From Bacillus dicomae (GTDB taxonomy: Bacteria > Bacillota > Bacilli > Bacillales > Bacillaceae_G), in the NCBI RefSeq assembly GCF_006494425.1, contig NZ_VHIV01000002.1, positions 930,001-994,000 of the forward strand: DNA of 64,000 bases. Reading direction: 5' to 3'. A program made the position numbers and the translations under genes. The notes under the pieces are model-generated. The model ran no database searches. It was not told where the DNA came from and saw nothing but the letters and a program-made list of their open reading frames with translations. Shown piece by piece: positions 32,234 to 41,085 of this stretch. How positions within the stretch are numbered: the stretch's first letter is position 1; each line of letters starts with the position of its first letter.

Positions 32234-32314
32234 ATGAGATTTTATACAATTAAGTTACCTAAATTTCTTGGTGGAATTGTTCGTGCCATGTTAAATACCT
32301 TCAAAAAAGATTAA
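32234..32314 (+). CDS. spoVM: Stage V sporulation protein M
   Basis: This 26-residue peptide, MRFYTIKLPKFLGGIVRAML followed by NTFKKD, is nearly identical to the B. subtilis SpoVM I recall. The amphipathic peptide senses the positively curved forespore membrane, anchors SpoIVA for spore-coat assembly and is a substrate or inhibitor of FtsH. TAGGAGGGAA sits just before the ATG. Its position between thiN and rpmB is the same as in B. subtilis. It is below the usual ORF size limit and easily missed. Expression is expected from a mother-cell sigma-E promoter upstream, which I did not pin down. Confidence 0.95.
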   Translation: MRFYTIKLPKFLGGIVRAMLNTFKKD

Positions 32315-32342
32315 AAAAAGCACCTATTACCGGTGCTTTTTC
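32314..32342 (+). terminator. Intrinsic terminator after spoVM
   Basis: AAAAAGCACC pairs perfectly with GGTGCTTTTT around a 7-base loop, starting at the spoVM stop. Confidence 0.88.
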
Positions 32343-32354
32343 CATTGTCATAGT

Positions 32355-32383
32355 AAAAAAAGAGCCTAGCGGCTCTTTTTTTT
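32355..32383. terminator. Bidirectional terminator after rpmB
   Basis: AAAAAAGAGCC pairs with GGCTCTTTTTT around a 4-base loop, with T-runs on both strands. It lies just past the minus-strand rpmB stop and backs up the spoVM terminator. Confidence 0.88.
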
Positions 32384-32387
32384 ATTA

Positions 32388-32576
32388 TTAAACACGTTCG
32401 ATTTTGCCAGATTTTAATGCTCTAGCAGAAACGTAAACACGTTGAACTTTTCCGTCGATGCGTACGCGAACTTTTTGAAGGTTAGCGCCCCATTTACGTT
32501 TTGTAGCGTTCATTGCGTGAGAACGAGAGTTACCAGAACGAGCTTTTCTTCCAGTGATAGCACAAACACGAGCCAT
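32388..32576 (-). CDS. rpmB: 50S ribosomal protein L28
   Basis: This 62-residue ribosomal protein shows the L28 signature ([19 protein letters not shown] and NLQKVRV). Only one cysteine remains (Cys5), so it is the zinc-independent form. It is transcribed opposite to its neighbours, as in B. subtilis. The minus-strand ribosome-binding site is AAGGGAGGG. Confidence 0.97.
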
Positions 32577-32656
32577 TTATATTTCCCTCCCTTGATACCT
32601 TACCATACGTAATTTTTCAATGTTAGTCTTTTATGCGATGCTAAAAACACTACTAT

Positions 32657-32685
32657 AATTTAACACAACTAAAAAGAGAATGCAA
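32657..32685 (-). promoter_or_regulatory. Promoter of rpmB
   Basis: On the minus strand TTGCAT and TAAATT are 17 bases apart, with a TGT extension before the -10. This lies 80-110 bases upstream of the rpmB start. Confidence 0.5.
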
Positions 32686-32699
32686 CACCGTAGAAAAAA

Positions 32700-32770
32700 G
32701 AAATCAAGAAAAATTACTTGACACCATATGTCGATGATGAAAAGTTGAAATCAAGAAAAATTGCTTGACA
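32700..32770 (+). repeat. Two direct repeats with internal dyad before the asp23-family gene
   Basis: GAAATCAAGAAAAATTRCTTGACA occurs at 32700-32723 and 32747-32770 with one difference (A or G at R). Each copy contains the dyad TCAAG-N8-CTTGA and ends in TTGACA. The two copies are 47 bases apart, start to start. They lie between rpmB and the asp23-family gene and look like operator sites or duplicated promoter sequence. Confidence 0.75.
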
Positions 32771-32796
32771 TATTATAGTGGTACATGTTGTATAAT
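32765..32796 (+). promoter_or_regulatory. Possible promoter of the asp23-fakA pair
   Basis: TTGACA at 32765 and TATAAT at 32791 are good hexamers but 20 bases apart, which is longer than usual. The second copy of the direct repeat overlaps the -35. Confidence 0.35.
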
Positions 32797-32952
32797 AACA
32801 ATGGACTATTTTGCTCATCATAAAAAATGTGATTTAAAACATAAAATATGAGAGTGAAAAGAAAGAACGATGGAATTTTCTTTAAAAAGATTATATGATA
32901 GTAACTAAAGTAGTCTAACTCACTTTCACCATTTATGAAGGGGGAAAACGAG

Positions 32953-33315
32953 ATGTCAATTGAAATTAAAACGAAGTACGGTCAAATTGATATTAGTACA
33001 GATGTAATTGCAACAATTGCTGGAGGTGCCGCGGTAGATTGCTACGGTATCGTAGGTATGGCATCAAAAAATCAGTTAAAAGATGGATTAACAGACATTT
33101 TACGAAAAGAAAACTTCACTAGAGGTGTTATTGTTCGTAAAGATGAAGATGAAGTACATATTGATATGTATATTATTGTGAGCTATGGTACGAAAATTTC
33201 AGAAGTAGCACATAACGTGCAGACGAAAGTGAAATATACATTAGATCAAACTGTAGGACTAGCAGTAGATTCTGTAAACATCTACGTACAAGGAGTTAAA
33301 GTAATAAACTTGTAA
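32953..33315 (+). CDS. Asp23/Gls24-family protein (YloU-like)
   Basis: This 120-residue cytoplasmic protein belongs to the alkaline-shock Asp23 family (YloU in B. subtilis). Its exact role is unknown; relatives are linked to envelope stress. It shows the ISTDVIATIAGGAAVDCYGIV stretch split across residues 12-32 and a C-terminal NIYVQGVKV strand. I chose the ATG at 32953, preceded by GAAGGGGGAAAAC; an upstream ATG at 32935 would add six residues. It is always next to fakA in bacilli, suggesting a functional link to lipid metabolism. Confidence 0.9.
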   Translation: MSIEIKTKYGQIDISTDVIATIAGGAAVDCYGIVGMASKNQLKDGLTDILRKENFTRGVIVRKDEDEVHIDMYIIVSYGTKISEVAHNVQTKVKYTLDQTVGLAVDSVNIYVQGVKVINL

Positions 33316-33337
33316 TGTGCATTAAGGAGGAAAATCT

Positions 33338-35014
33338 GTGTCAATTCAAAAAATTGATGGAAAACGTTTATCACAAATGATCATTCAAGGAGCGAATAAT
33401 TTAACAAATAATGTTCAGCTTGTTGATGCATTAAACGTATTTCCAGTTCCAGATGGCGATACCGGTACAAACATGAACTTATCTATGACATCAGGCGCAA
33501 GTGAAGTGAAAGCAAATCCTTCACAACATGCTGGTAAGGTCGGCGTAAGTTTAGCCAAAGGATTATTAATGGGAGCTCGTGGTAACTCTGGAGTTATTTT
33601 ATCTCAGTTGTTCCGTGGTTTCTCGAAATCCATTGAACAAAAAGAAGAATTAACAACAGTTGATTTTGCTGCAGCTTTAGAAGCTGGAGTAGAGGCGGCT
33701 TACAAAGCGGTTATGAAACCGATTGAAGGAACGATTTTAACGGTTGCAAGAGAAACGGGTAAATATGCAGTAACAGTTGCGAAAAAACAGCGCGACTTTG
33801 TTTTGTTTATGGAAGACGTTGTGAAAGAAGCAAATGCATCGTTAAATCGTACGCCAGATTTATTACCTGTATTAAAACAAGTTGGCGTTGTAGATAGCGG
33901 TGGTAAAGGTCTTGTTGTTGTATACGAAGGATTTTTAGCTGACTTAAAGGGAGAAACAATTTCTTCTGATGCGCCGATGCAACCATCTATGAATGAAATG
34001 GTGCGCGCAGAACATCACCGTAGTGTACAAAGCCAATTGAGTACAGAAGATATTAAGTATGGATATTGTACGGAGTTCATGGTGAAATTAGAGGCTGAAA
34101 AAGTGAAAGAACATAATTTCTCTGAACAAAAATTCCGTGAAGATATTAGTGTGTATGGTGATTCTCTATTAGTTGTATCTGATGATGAAATTGTAAAAGT
34201 TCATATTCATGCAGAGCATCCTGGGGACGCTATGAATTACGGACAGCGTTATGGTAGTTTAATCAAGATTAAAGTAGAAAATATGCGTGAACAGCATACT
34301 GCTTTATTAGATGAGCCTACTATTATGCCTGAGCCAACTAGCCAGTCTAAAGAGAAACAACCGTATGGTATCGTAACTGTAGCTATGGGATCTGGTATTA
34401 AAACTTTATTTGAGAGCATTGGCGCGACGAAAGTTATCGAAGGTGGCCAAACGATGAATCCAAGTACGGAGGATATTGTGAAGGCGATTGAAGAAGCGAA
34501 TGCTGAAAAAATCATTATTTTACCGAACAACGGAAATATTGTGATGGCAGCAGAACAAGCGGCATCAGTTGTGGATCAAGAAGTGATTGTAATTCGTTCA
34601 AAAACAGTTCCTCAAGGTATGGCTGCAATGTTAGCATTTAATCCAGTTGGAACGTTAGAAGAGAATGAAGAAAACATGAAAGAAGCTTTATCTCATGTGA
34701 AAACCGGTCAAATTACGTATGCTGTACGTGATACGGAAATTGATGGTGTAGCAATTCAAAAAGATGATTTCATGTGTATCGCAGATGGAAAAATCGTATC
34801 AACAAATGCTGAAAAAGTAGGAGCTGCGAAGCAATTACTAGAAGCACTTATTGATGAAGATTCTGAAATCGTAACGATTCTACAAGGTGAAGATGCAACT
34901 GATGAAGAAGTAGCTGCGCTAGTTGAATTTGTAGAAGAGAATTTTGAAGATGCAGAAGTAGAAGTACATGCTGGAAACCAACCAGTGTATTCTTTCATTT
35001 TCTCTGTAGAATAA
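33338..35014 (+). CDS. fakA: Fatty acid kinase ATP-binding subunit FakA (YloV)
   Basis: This 558-residue protein phosphorylates exogenous fatty acids bound to a FakB/DegV partner, feeding PlsX. The N-terminal Dak2/DhaL domain has VFPVPDGDTGTNM near residues 32-44 (Mg-ATP site) and GARGNSGVILSQ. The middle domain is followed by a C-terminal region, about residues 340-558, resembling a DegV-like fold. It starts with GTG at 33338 after AAGGAGG. The product links functionally to the fapR-plsX operon slightly downstream. sdaAB-sdaAA, which follow in B. subtilis, are absent here. Confidence 0.92.
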   Translation: MSIQKIDGKRLSQMIIQGANNLTNNVQLVDALNVFPVPDGDTGTNMNLSMTSGASEVKANPSQHAGKVGVSLAKGLLMGARGNSGVILSQLFRGFSKSIEQKEELTTVDFAAALEAGVEAAYKAVMKPIEGTILTVARETGKYAVTVAKKQRDFVLFMEDVVKEANASLNRTPDLLPVLKQVGVVDSGGKGLVVVYEGFLADLKGETISSDAPMQPSMNEMVRAEHHRSVQSQLSTEDIKYGYCTEFMVKLEAEKVKEHNFSEQKFREDISVYGDSLLVVSDDEIVKVHIHAEHPGDAMNYGQRYGSLIKIKVENMREQHTALLDEPTIMPEPTSQSKEKQPYGIVTVAMGSGIKTLFESIGATKVIEGGQTMNPSTEDIVKAIEEANAEKIIILPNNGNIVMAAEQAASVVDQEVIVIRSKTVPQGMAAMLAFNPVGTLEENEENMKEALSHVKTGQITYAVRDTEIDGVAIQKDDFMCIADGKIVSTNAEKVGAAKQLLEALIDEDSEIVTILQGEDATDEEVAALVEFVEENFEDAEVEVHAGNQPVYSFIFSVE

Positions 35015-35123
35015 GAAAAAATTCGTTTTGAAAATAAATGAATTACTTACTTGCTAATGGATAAGAAGTAGTAATATGAAGTTTATTACTAGTTTTTATT
35101 CAAAAGGCTAGCATATTGAAGAT

Positions 35124-35163
35124 AAAAAAGAGCCTTGCTGCTAAAAGTGAGGCTCTTTTCTTT
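35124..35163 (+). terminator. Intrinsic terminator after fakA
   Basis: AAAAGAGCCT pairs with AGGCTCTTTT across a 14-base loop, followed by T-rich sequence. Confidence 0.8.
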
Positions 35164-35182
35164 CGTGTTGCTTATGAGGGAT

Positions 35183-35212
35183 TTGAGTAGTTTCTCTTAG
35201 AATGCCTATGAT
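35183..35212 (+). promoter_or_regulatory. Possible promoter of recG
   Basis: TTGAGT and TATGAT are 18 bases apart, about 95 bases upstream of recG and just after the fakA terminator. Confidence 0.35.
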
Positions 35213-35304
35213 AGAATATATAGGGTGAAAGAGAGCGATTACAGATGGCAATCATATTGATGGATAATGAATCAAAGAAAATAATGTGACGGAGCGTGAG
35301 AATC

Positions 35305-37353
35305 TTGAATGAAGTTGTACAAGTTCCTGTTACGGATGTAAAGGGAATCGGAGGAGAAACATCTGAATTACTACACGAGATGGGAATTTATACAGTTTCT
35401 CATCTATTAGAACATTTTCCGTACCGTTATGAAGATTACGCGATGAAAGATCTTGCTGAAGTAAAGCATGATGAACGTGTAACAGTTGAGGGGAAAGTTC
35501 ATAGTGCTCCTTTGCTGCAATATTATGGGAAGAAGAAGTCGCGTCTTACGGTTCGTGTTCTCGTTGGTCGTTATTTAATTACAGCTGTATGTTTTAATAG
35601 ACCGTACTATAAGCAAAAGTTAAATTTAGATGAAACGGTAACGATTACTGGTAAATGGGATCAGCATCGTCAAACGATTGCTGTATCAGAACTTCATTTT
35701 GGACCGGTTGTACGCCAACAAGAAGTAGAGCCTGTATACTCGGTGAAAGGGAAACTTACAGTAAAGCAGATGCGCCGTTTTATTGCACAAGCGTTAAAGG
35801 AGTATGGAGACTCTATAGTCGAAGTGCTACCTAATGGATTGCTAAGTAGGTATAAATTATTGCCGCGTTATGAAGCACTTCGGGCGTTGCATTTTCCGGC
35901 AGGGCAGGAAGATTTAAAACAAGCACGTCGCCGTTTTGTATATGAGGAGTTTTTCTTATTTCAGCTAAAAATGCAAACATTACGGAAAATGGAGAGGGAA
36001 AATTCGAAAGGGACGGAAAAAGAAATTCCTTTAGCAGAATTGCAAGAGTTTATCGATGCACTTCCGTTTCCGTTAACTGGTGCGCAAAGCCGGGTTGTAG
36101 ATGAAATTATGAAAGATATGACATCTCCTTATCGGATGAATCGTTTGTTGCAAGGTGATGTAGGCTCTGGGAAAACAGTCGTTGCAGCGATTGGCCTTTA
36201 TGCAGCGAAATTAGCGCATTATCAAGGGGCTTTAATGGTTCCTACAGAAATTTTAGCAGAACAACATTATCAATCGCTCGCAGAGACGTTCTCGCACTTT
36301 GGTATGCAGGTTGAATTGTTAACAAGTTCTGTTAAAGGTGCGAGACGCCGGGAAATTTTGGCGAAATTAGAACAAGGAGAAATAGATATCCTTGTCGGAA
36401 CACATGCTTTAATTCAAGATGAAGTTATCTTTCATAGGTTAGGTCTCGTTATTACTGATGAACAACATCGATTTGGTGTAGCGCAGCGACGAGTTTTAAG
36501 GGAGAAAGGGGAAAGTCCAGATGTATTATTTATGACGGCGACCCCAATTCCACGTACGTTAGCAATTACTGCATTTGGAGAGATGGATGTTTCTATAATC
36601 GATGAGATGCCAGCTGGTAGAAAGGTAATTGAAACATACTGGGCAAAACATGATATGTTGGACCGTGTTCTCGGTTTTGTAGAGAAAGAGATAAAAAAAG
36701 GAAGACAAGCATATGTAATTTGTCCCCTTATTGAGGAATCTGAGAAACTTGATGTCCAAAATGCAATCGACTTACATAGTATGCTGACTCATCATTATCA
36801 AGGGAAATGTCAAGTTGGATTAATGCATGGAAGATTATCATCTCAAGAAAAAGAAGAGATAATGGGACAATTTAGTGAAAATAAAGTGCAAATTCTTGTG
36901 TCGACAACAGTTGTTGAAGTAGGTGTAAACGTACCGAATGCGACTGTGATGGTTATTTATGACGCGGAGCGTTTCGGTTTATCACAGCTCCATCAGCTCA
37001 GAGGGCGTGTTGGACGTGGTAGTGAACAATCGTATTGTTTATTAATCGCAGATCCAAAATCGGAAACGGGAAAAGAACGAATGCGTATTATGACCGAAAC
37101 GAATGATGGATTTGTATTGTCAGAAAAAGATTTAGAGTTAAGAGGTCCTGGAGATTTCTTTGGAAGTAAGCAAAGTGGTTTACCAGAATTTAAGGTTGCT
37201 GATATGGTACATGATTACCGAGCGTTAGAAACAGCTAGACAAGATGCGGCGTTACTAGTAGATTCAGAAGCGTTTTGGCACAATGATCAATATGCTTCGT
37301 TGCGTACGTATCTTGACGGGACGGGTGTGTTCCAGGGAGAGAAGCTCGATTAA
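35305..37353 (+). CDS. recG: ATP-dependent DNA helicase RecG
   Basis: This 682-residue branch-migration helicase acts in recombination and fork reversal. An N-terminal wedge domain precedes the helicase core with GDVGSGKTVVA (Walker A, near residue 287), DEQH, MTATPIPRT and LHQLRGRVGRG. I place the start at TTG 35305, because GGAG lies about ten bases before it and the protein then has the usual length. A GTG at 35296 would add three residues but is too close to the ribosome-binding site. Confidence 0.95.
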   Translation: MNEVVQVPVTDVKGIGGETSELLHEMGIYTVSHLLEHFPYRYEDYAMKDLAEVKHDERVTVEGKVHSAPLLQYYGKKKSRLTVRVLVGRYLITAVCFNRPYYKQKLNLDETVTITGKWDQHRQTIAVSELHFGPVVRQQEVEPVYSVKGKLTVKQMRRFIAQALKEYGDSIVEVLPNGLLSRYKLLPRYEALRALHFPAGQEDLKQARRRFVYEEFFLFQLKMQTLRKMERENSKGTEKEIPLAELQEFIDALPFPLTGAQSRVVDEIMKDMTSPYRMNRLLQGDVGSGKTVVAAIGLYAAKLAHYQGALMVPTEILAEQHYQSLAETFSHFGMQVELLTSSVKGARRREILAKLEQGEIDILVGTHALIQDEVIFHRLGLVITDEQHRFGVAQRRVLREKGESPDVLFMTATPIPRTLAITAFGEMDVSIIDEMPAGRKVIETYWAKHDMLDRVLGFVEKEIKKGRQAYVICPLIEESEKLDVQNAIDLHSMLTHHYQGKCQVGLMHGRLSSQEKEEIMGQFSENKVQILVSTTVVEVGVNVPNATVMVIYDAERFGLSQLHQLRGRVGRGSEQSYCLLIADPKSETGKERMRIMTETNDGFVLSEKDLELRGPGDFFGSKQSGLPEFKVADMVHDYRALETARQDAALLVDSEAFWHNDQYASLRTYLDGTGVFQGEKLD

Positions 37354-37355
37354 AG

Positions 37356-37390
37356 GGATGCAACAAAAGTTTTTGTTGCATTCTACTTTT
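37356..37390 (+). terminator. Hairpin between recG and fapR
   Basis: ATGCAACAAAA pairs with TTTTGTTGCAT and is followed by TCTACTTTT. It probably terminates recG. The right arm also contains the TTGCAT used as a putative -35 of the fapR promoter. Confidence 0.6.
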
Positions 37391-37404
37391 AATGATTATA
37401 TACT
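37376..37404 (+). promoter_or_regulatory. Promoter of the fapR lipid operon
   Basis: TTGCAT and TATACT are 17 bases apart. The FapR operator follows immediately, covering the expected start site. Confidence 0.6.
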
Positions 37405-37408
37405 ACTG

Positions 37409-37425
37409 TTAGTACCTAGTCATAA
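37409..37425. promoter_or_regulatory. FapR operator
   Basis: TTAGTACCTAGTCATAA closely resembles the FapR consensus I recall (TTAGTACCTRNTACTAA). It lies between the -10 and fapR, where bound FapR would block transcription until malonyl-CoA releases it. Confidence 0.8.
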
Positions 37426-37442
37426 AAAATGGATGGTGCGGT

Positions 37443-38036
37443 ATGAAAAAAAGAAGAAGTAAAAAAGAAAGACAAGAATTATTACAACAAACTATAGAAA
37501 CGAATCCTTTTATTACGGATGAAGATTTAGCAGAAAAATTTCAAGTGAGTATACAAACCGTACGTCTTGATCGTATGGAATTATCTATTCCTGAATTAAG
37601 AGAAAGAATTAAACATGTAGCTACAAAGCAACATGAAGAAGATGTGAAATCTTTACCGTTAGAAGAGGTTGTCGGAGAAATTATCGATATAGAATTAGAT
37701 AGACATGCAATTTCTATCTTTGAAGTGAAGGTAGAACATGTATTTAAAAGAAATCAAATTGCTCGTGGGCATCATTTGTTTGCACAAGCAAACTCACTAG
37801 CTGTTGCGGTTATTGATGAAGAATTAGCTTTAACTGCAAAGTCTACCATTCGATACATTCGACCTGTAAAATTAGGAGAGCGTGTTGTTGCAAAAGCGCG
37901 CGTTGAAGATGTAGAGAATGATAAAGGACGGACGGTTGTCAAAGTGCGTAGCTTTGTTGGAGAAGAACTTGTTTTCACAGGCACTTTTGAAATGTATCGA
38001 TCTAGTAATTATAGTGAGGAAGGTAACAACTTATGA
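37443..38036 (+). CDS. fapR: Fatty acid biosynthesis transcriptional repressor FapR
   Basis: This 197-residue malonyl-CoA-sensing repressor controls lipid synthesis. Residues 1-60 contain a DeoR-like helix-turn-helix ([26 protein letters not shown], split). The rest is a hot-dog effector domain with the [12 protein letters not shown] segment. GGATGGTG precedes the ATG. Its start is just downstream of its own operator, so it is autoregulated together with plsX, fabD and fabG. The stop overlaps plsX (ATGA). Confidence 0.96.
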
Positions 38037-39025
38037 AAATCGCAATAGATGCAATGGGCGGCGATCATGCTCCGAAGGCTGTCGTATTAGGAGCAATGAA
38101 AGCTATTAAGGAATATTCTGATTTACATATTACGTTAGTAGGGAAAGAAGAGGAAATTCGTCAATACTTAACGAGTGAAGAACGAATTACTATACTTCAT
38201 ACAGATGAAAAAATCGAATCGACAGATGAACCAGTAAGAGCGGTTCGTCGAAAAAAACAAGCTTCAATGGTACTAGCAGCGCAGCAAGTGAAAGACGGTG
38301 TAGCGGATGCTTGTATATCAGCTGGTAGTACAGGAGCTTTAATGGCAGCTGGGTTGTTTGTTGTAGGTCGTATGGAAGGAATTGAGCGACCAGCTTTATC
38401 CCCTACAATGCCAACTGTTGATGGAGAAGGTTTTGTTATGTTAGATGTTGGAGCGAACGTTGATGCAAAACCAATTCATTTATATCAATATGCAGTAATG
38501 GGATCTGTATATGCTGAGAAAGTAAGAGGAATTAAAAATCCTCGTGTTGGACTTTTAAACGTTGGAACAGAGGATGGAAAAGGGAACGAGCTTTCAAAAC
38601 AAGTCTTTGCAATGCTTAAAGATGCCCCAATTAATTTCGTTGGGAACGTTGAATCAAGAGATTTATTGCAAGGTGTAGCAGATGTTGTTGTATGTGATGG
38701 TTTTACAGGTAATGTAGCGCTGAAATCATTAGAAGGAACAGCACTTGCATTATTCTCTATGTTAAAAGAACAGTTAATGAGTTCATTTACTAGCAAATTA
38801 GCAGCAGCGGTATTAAAGCCGAAACTTATGGTATTAAAAGATAAAATGGATTATTCGGAGTATGGAGGAGCGGCTTTATTTGGATTGAAAGCTCCTGTCA
38901 TTAAGGCTCACGGTTCTTCAAATGACCAATCAATATTTAGTGCGATTCGTCAAACGAGAGAAATGGTAGCGAAGGAAGTTATTCCTACTATTTCAAGCGT
39001 AATGGAGAAAGAGCCACTCCAATAA
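38033..39025 (+). CDS. plsX: Phosphate acyltransferase PlsX
   Basis: This 330-residue peripheral enzyme converts acyl-ACP to acyl-phosphate for PlsY in phospholipid synthesis. It begins with the family motif [12 protein letters not shown]-like ([13 protein letters not shown]) and has [12 protein letters not shown] near residue 97-108. The start overlaps the fapR stop. FakA upstream supplies acyl-phosphate from exogenous fatty acids, and PlsX interconverts the pools. Confidence 0.97.
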
Positions 39026-39039
39026 GAGGAGGATTTGAA

Positions 39040-39984
39040 ATGGGAAAACTAGCATTTCTTTTTCCGGGCCAAGGTTCACAGGCAGTTGGAATGGGTAAAC
39101 AGTTAGCAGAGAATAATAAAGAGGTTGCAGATGTGTTTGCAAAAGCAGATGAGGTATTGCAAGATTCACTTTCAGAAGTGATTTTTGAAGGGCCGCAGGA
39201 AAAGCTTACGTTAACGACAAATGCACAGCCTGCTTTATTAACAACGAGTTTTGCTATTTTGACAGCTTTAAAAGAGTATGATATTATACCAGACTTTGTC
39301 GCAGGACATAGTTTAGGTGAATATAGCGCTCTTGTAGCGGCGGGTGCATTAACTTTTGAGGATGCTGTATATGCTGTAAGGAAACGTGGGGAATATATGG
39401 AAGAGGCTGTTCCTGGCGGAGAAGGTGCAATGGCGGCTATTTTAGGTGCTGATCCACATATGCTGAAACAAGTTACAGAAGAAGTAACAAGTGAAGGATA
39501 TGCAGTGCAAATCGCTAATATGAATAGCACGAAGCAAATTGTGATTTCTGGAACAAAACAAGGAGTAGAGATTGCTTCTCAAAGAGCGAAAGAAAATGGC
39601 GCAAAGAGAGCAATTCCACTTAAGGTAAGTGGACCGTTCCATTCTTCACTTATGAAGCCAGCAGCGGAGAAATTCCAAAGTGTCTTAAATGAAATTACAA
39701 TTCAAGATACGAATATTCCAGTTATCGCAAATGTAACAGCAGACGTTATTACAAGTGGTGCACATATTCAAGAAAAGTTAATTGAACAGCTCTACTCGCC
39801 TGTCTTATGGTACCCGTCCATTGAATACATGGTGGATCAAGGGGTAGATACATTTATTGAGATTGGACCTGGGAAAGTACTTGCTGGGCTTATGAAGTCG
39901 ATTGATTCATCAGTGAAAGCATATGCGATATACGATGAAGAGACATTAAAAGATACCATTTCGAATTTGAGAGGAGAAAACTGA
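39040..39984 (+). CDS. fabD: Malonyl-CoA:ACP transacylase
   Basis: This 314-residue enzyme loads malonate on acyl carrier protein. It has the oxyanion segment FLFPGQGSQ, the nucleophile elbow GHSLGEYSA with the catalytic Ser near residue 90, and the catalytic His in GPFHSSLM near residue 200. GAGGAGGA precedes the ATG. The stop shares one base with the fabG start. Confidence 0.97.
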   Translation: MGKLAFLFPGQGSQAVGMGKQLAENNKEVADVFAKADEVLQDSLSEVIFEGPQEKLTLTTNAQPALLTTSFAILTALKEYDIIPDFVAGHSLGEYSALVAAGALTFEDAVYAVRKRGEYMEEAVPGGEGAMAAILGADPHMLKQVTEEVTSEGYAVQIANMNSTKQIVISGTKQGVEIASQRAKENGAKRAIPLKVSGPFHSSLMKPAAEKFQSVLNEITIQDTNIPVIANVTADVITSGAHIQEKLIEQLYSPVLWYPSIEYMVDQGVDTFIEIGPGKVLAGLMKSIDSSVKAYAIYDEETLKDTISNLRGEN

Positions 39985-40724
39985 TGTTAAAAGGGAAAGT
40001 AGCATTAGTAACTGGTGCTTCACGTGGGATTGGTCGTGCGATTGCGATTGATTTAGCGAAACAAGGGGCAAATGTTGTAGTAAATTATGCTGGTAATGAG
40101 CAAAAGGCAAATGAAGTAGTTGATGAAATAAAGAAATTAGGTTCGGATGCAATTGCAGTAAGAGCAGATGTTGCAAATGCTGAAGATGTTACAAATATGG
40201 TGAAACAAACTGTAGATGCATTTGGACAAGTCGATATTCTTGTAAATAATGCAGGTGTAACAAAAGATAATTTACTAATGCGTATGAAAGAAGAAGAATG
40301 GGATACAGTTATTAATACAAACCTAAAAGGTGTATTCTTATGTACGAAGGCAGTATCTCGATATATGATGCGTCAACGTAATGGACGTATTATTAATATT
40401 GCTTCTGTTGTTGGCATAACAGGAAATCCAGGACAAGCAAACTATGTTGCTGCTAAAGCGGGTGTAATTGGATTAACAAAAACATCGGCAAAGGAGTTAG
40501 CGAGCCGTAATATTACTGTAAATGCTATTGCTCCTGGGTTTGTTGCGACAGATATGACAGACGTGTTAGATGAAAATATAAAAGCTGAAATGTTAAAATT
40601 AATCCCGGCAGCCCAGTTTGGTGAAGCGCAAGATATCGCCAATGCTGTAACATTTTTTGCTTCTGATCAAAGCAAATATATTACAGGTCAAACGTTAAAT
40701 GTTGATGGCGGTATGGTAATGTAA
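39984..40724 (+). CDS. fabG: 3-oxoacyl-ACP reductase FabG
   Basis: This 246-residue short-chain dehydrogenase reduces 3-oxoacyl-ACP with NADPH. It has the [12 protein letters not shown] cofactor loop, the NNAG motif, catalytic Ser, and YVAAKAG (Tyr/Lys). GAGGAG precedes the ATG. It is the fourth gene of the FapR operon. Confidence 0.97.
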   Translation: MLKGKVALVTGASRGIGRAIAIDLAKQGANVVVNYAGNEQKANEVVDEIKKLGSDAIAVRADVANAEDVTNMVKQTVDAFGQVDILVNNAGVTKDNLLMRMKEEEWDTVINTNLKGVFLCTKAVSRYMMRQRNGRIINIASVVGITGNPGQANYVAAKAGVIGLTKTSAKELASRNITVNAIAPGFVATDMTDVLDENIKAEMLKLIPAAQFGEAQDIANAVTFFASDQSKYITGQTLNVDGGMVM

Positions 40725-40793
40725 TAAAAGAATCGATTTCAGCTAGTTTTTTTGGACAATATTTAATATAATATTTGAGGGGAGGTGAATGGA

Positions 40794-41027
40794 ATGGCAG
40801 ATGTTTTAGAGCGTGTAACAAAAATCATCGTTGATCGTTTAGGAGTAGAAGAAACTGAAGTAGTATCAGCTGCAAGCTTCAAGGAAGATTTAGGAGCAGA
40901 CTCCCTAGATGTAGTAGAACTTGTAATGCAATTAGAAGATGAATTCGAAATGGAAATTTCTGATGAAGATGCTGAAAAGATTGCTACTGTTGGCGATGCT
41001 GTGACTTACATAGAGAGTCATCTATAA
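40794..41027 (+). CDS. acpP: Acyl carrier protein
   Basis: This 77-residue acidic protein carries the growing acyl chain. The phosphopantetheine Ser is in [10 protein letters not shown] near residue 37. I chose ATG 40794 with GGAGGTG just upstream; a GTG at 40785 would sit inside that ribosome-binding site. A 70-base gap from fabG could hold its own promoter. Confidence 0.97.
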   Translation: MADVLERVTKIIVDRLGVEETEVVSAASFKEDLGADSLDVVELVMQLEDEFEMEISDEDAEKIATVGDAVTYIESHL

Positions 41028-41036
41028 TGCTTGAAT

Positions 41037-41062
41037 GAAGTCCCGTTTTTTAGCGGGGCTTC
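41037..41062 (+). other. Stem-loop between acpP and rnc
   Basis: GAAGTCCCG pairs with CGGGGCTTC (one T-G wobble) around an 8-base loop. There is no T-tract after it, so it does not look like a terminator. It sits 24 bases before the rnc start. Confidence 0.6.
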
Positions 41063-41085
41063 TCGGCTTATATCTGGAGGGACCT

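Noticed and set aside
35245-35289. 14-codon ORF (MAIILMDNESKKIM) just before recG
   Set aside because: Only a weak purine stretch precedes it and the peptide is not recognisable; chance cannot be excluded, so it is not listed as a gene.
38988-39530. 180-residue minus-strand ORF opposite fabD
   Set aside because: It is a long antisense open frame but covers the conserved fabD gene, and its composition is typical of a reverse frame.
40741-40780. TTGGAC and TATAAT hexamers before acpP
   Set aside because: The spacing is about nine bases, far too short for a promoter; an acpP promoter is likely but cannot be placed.
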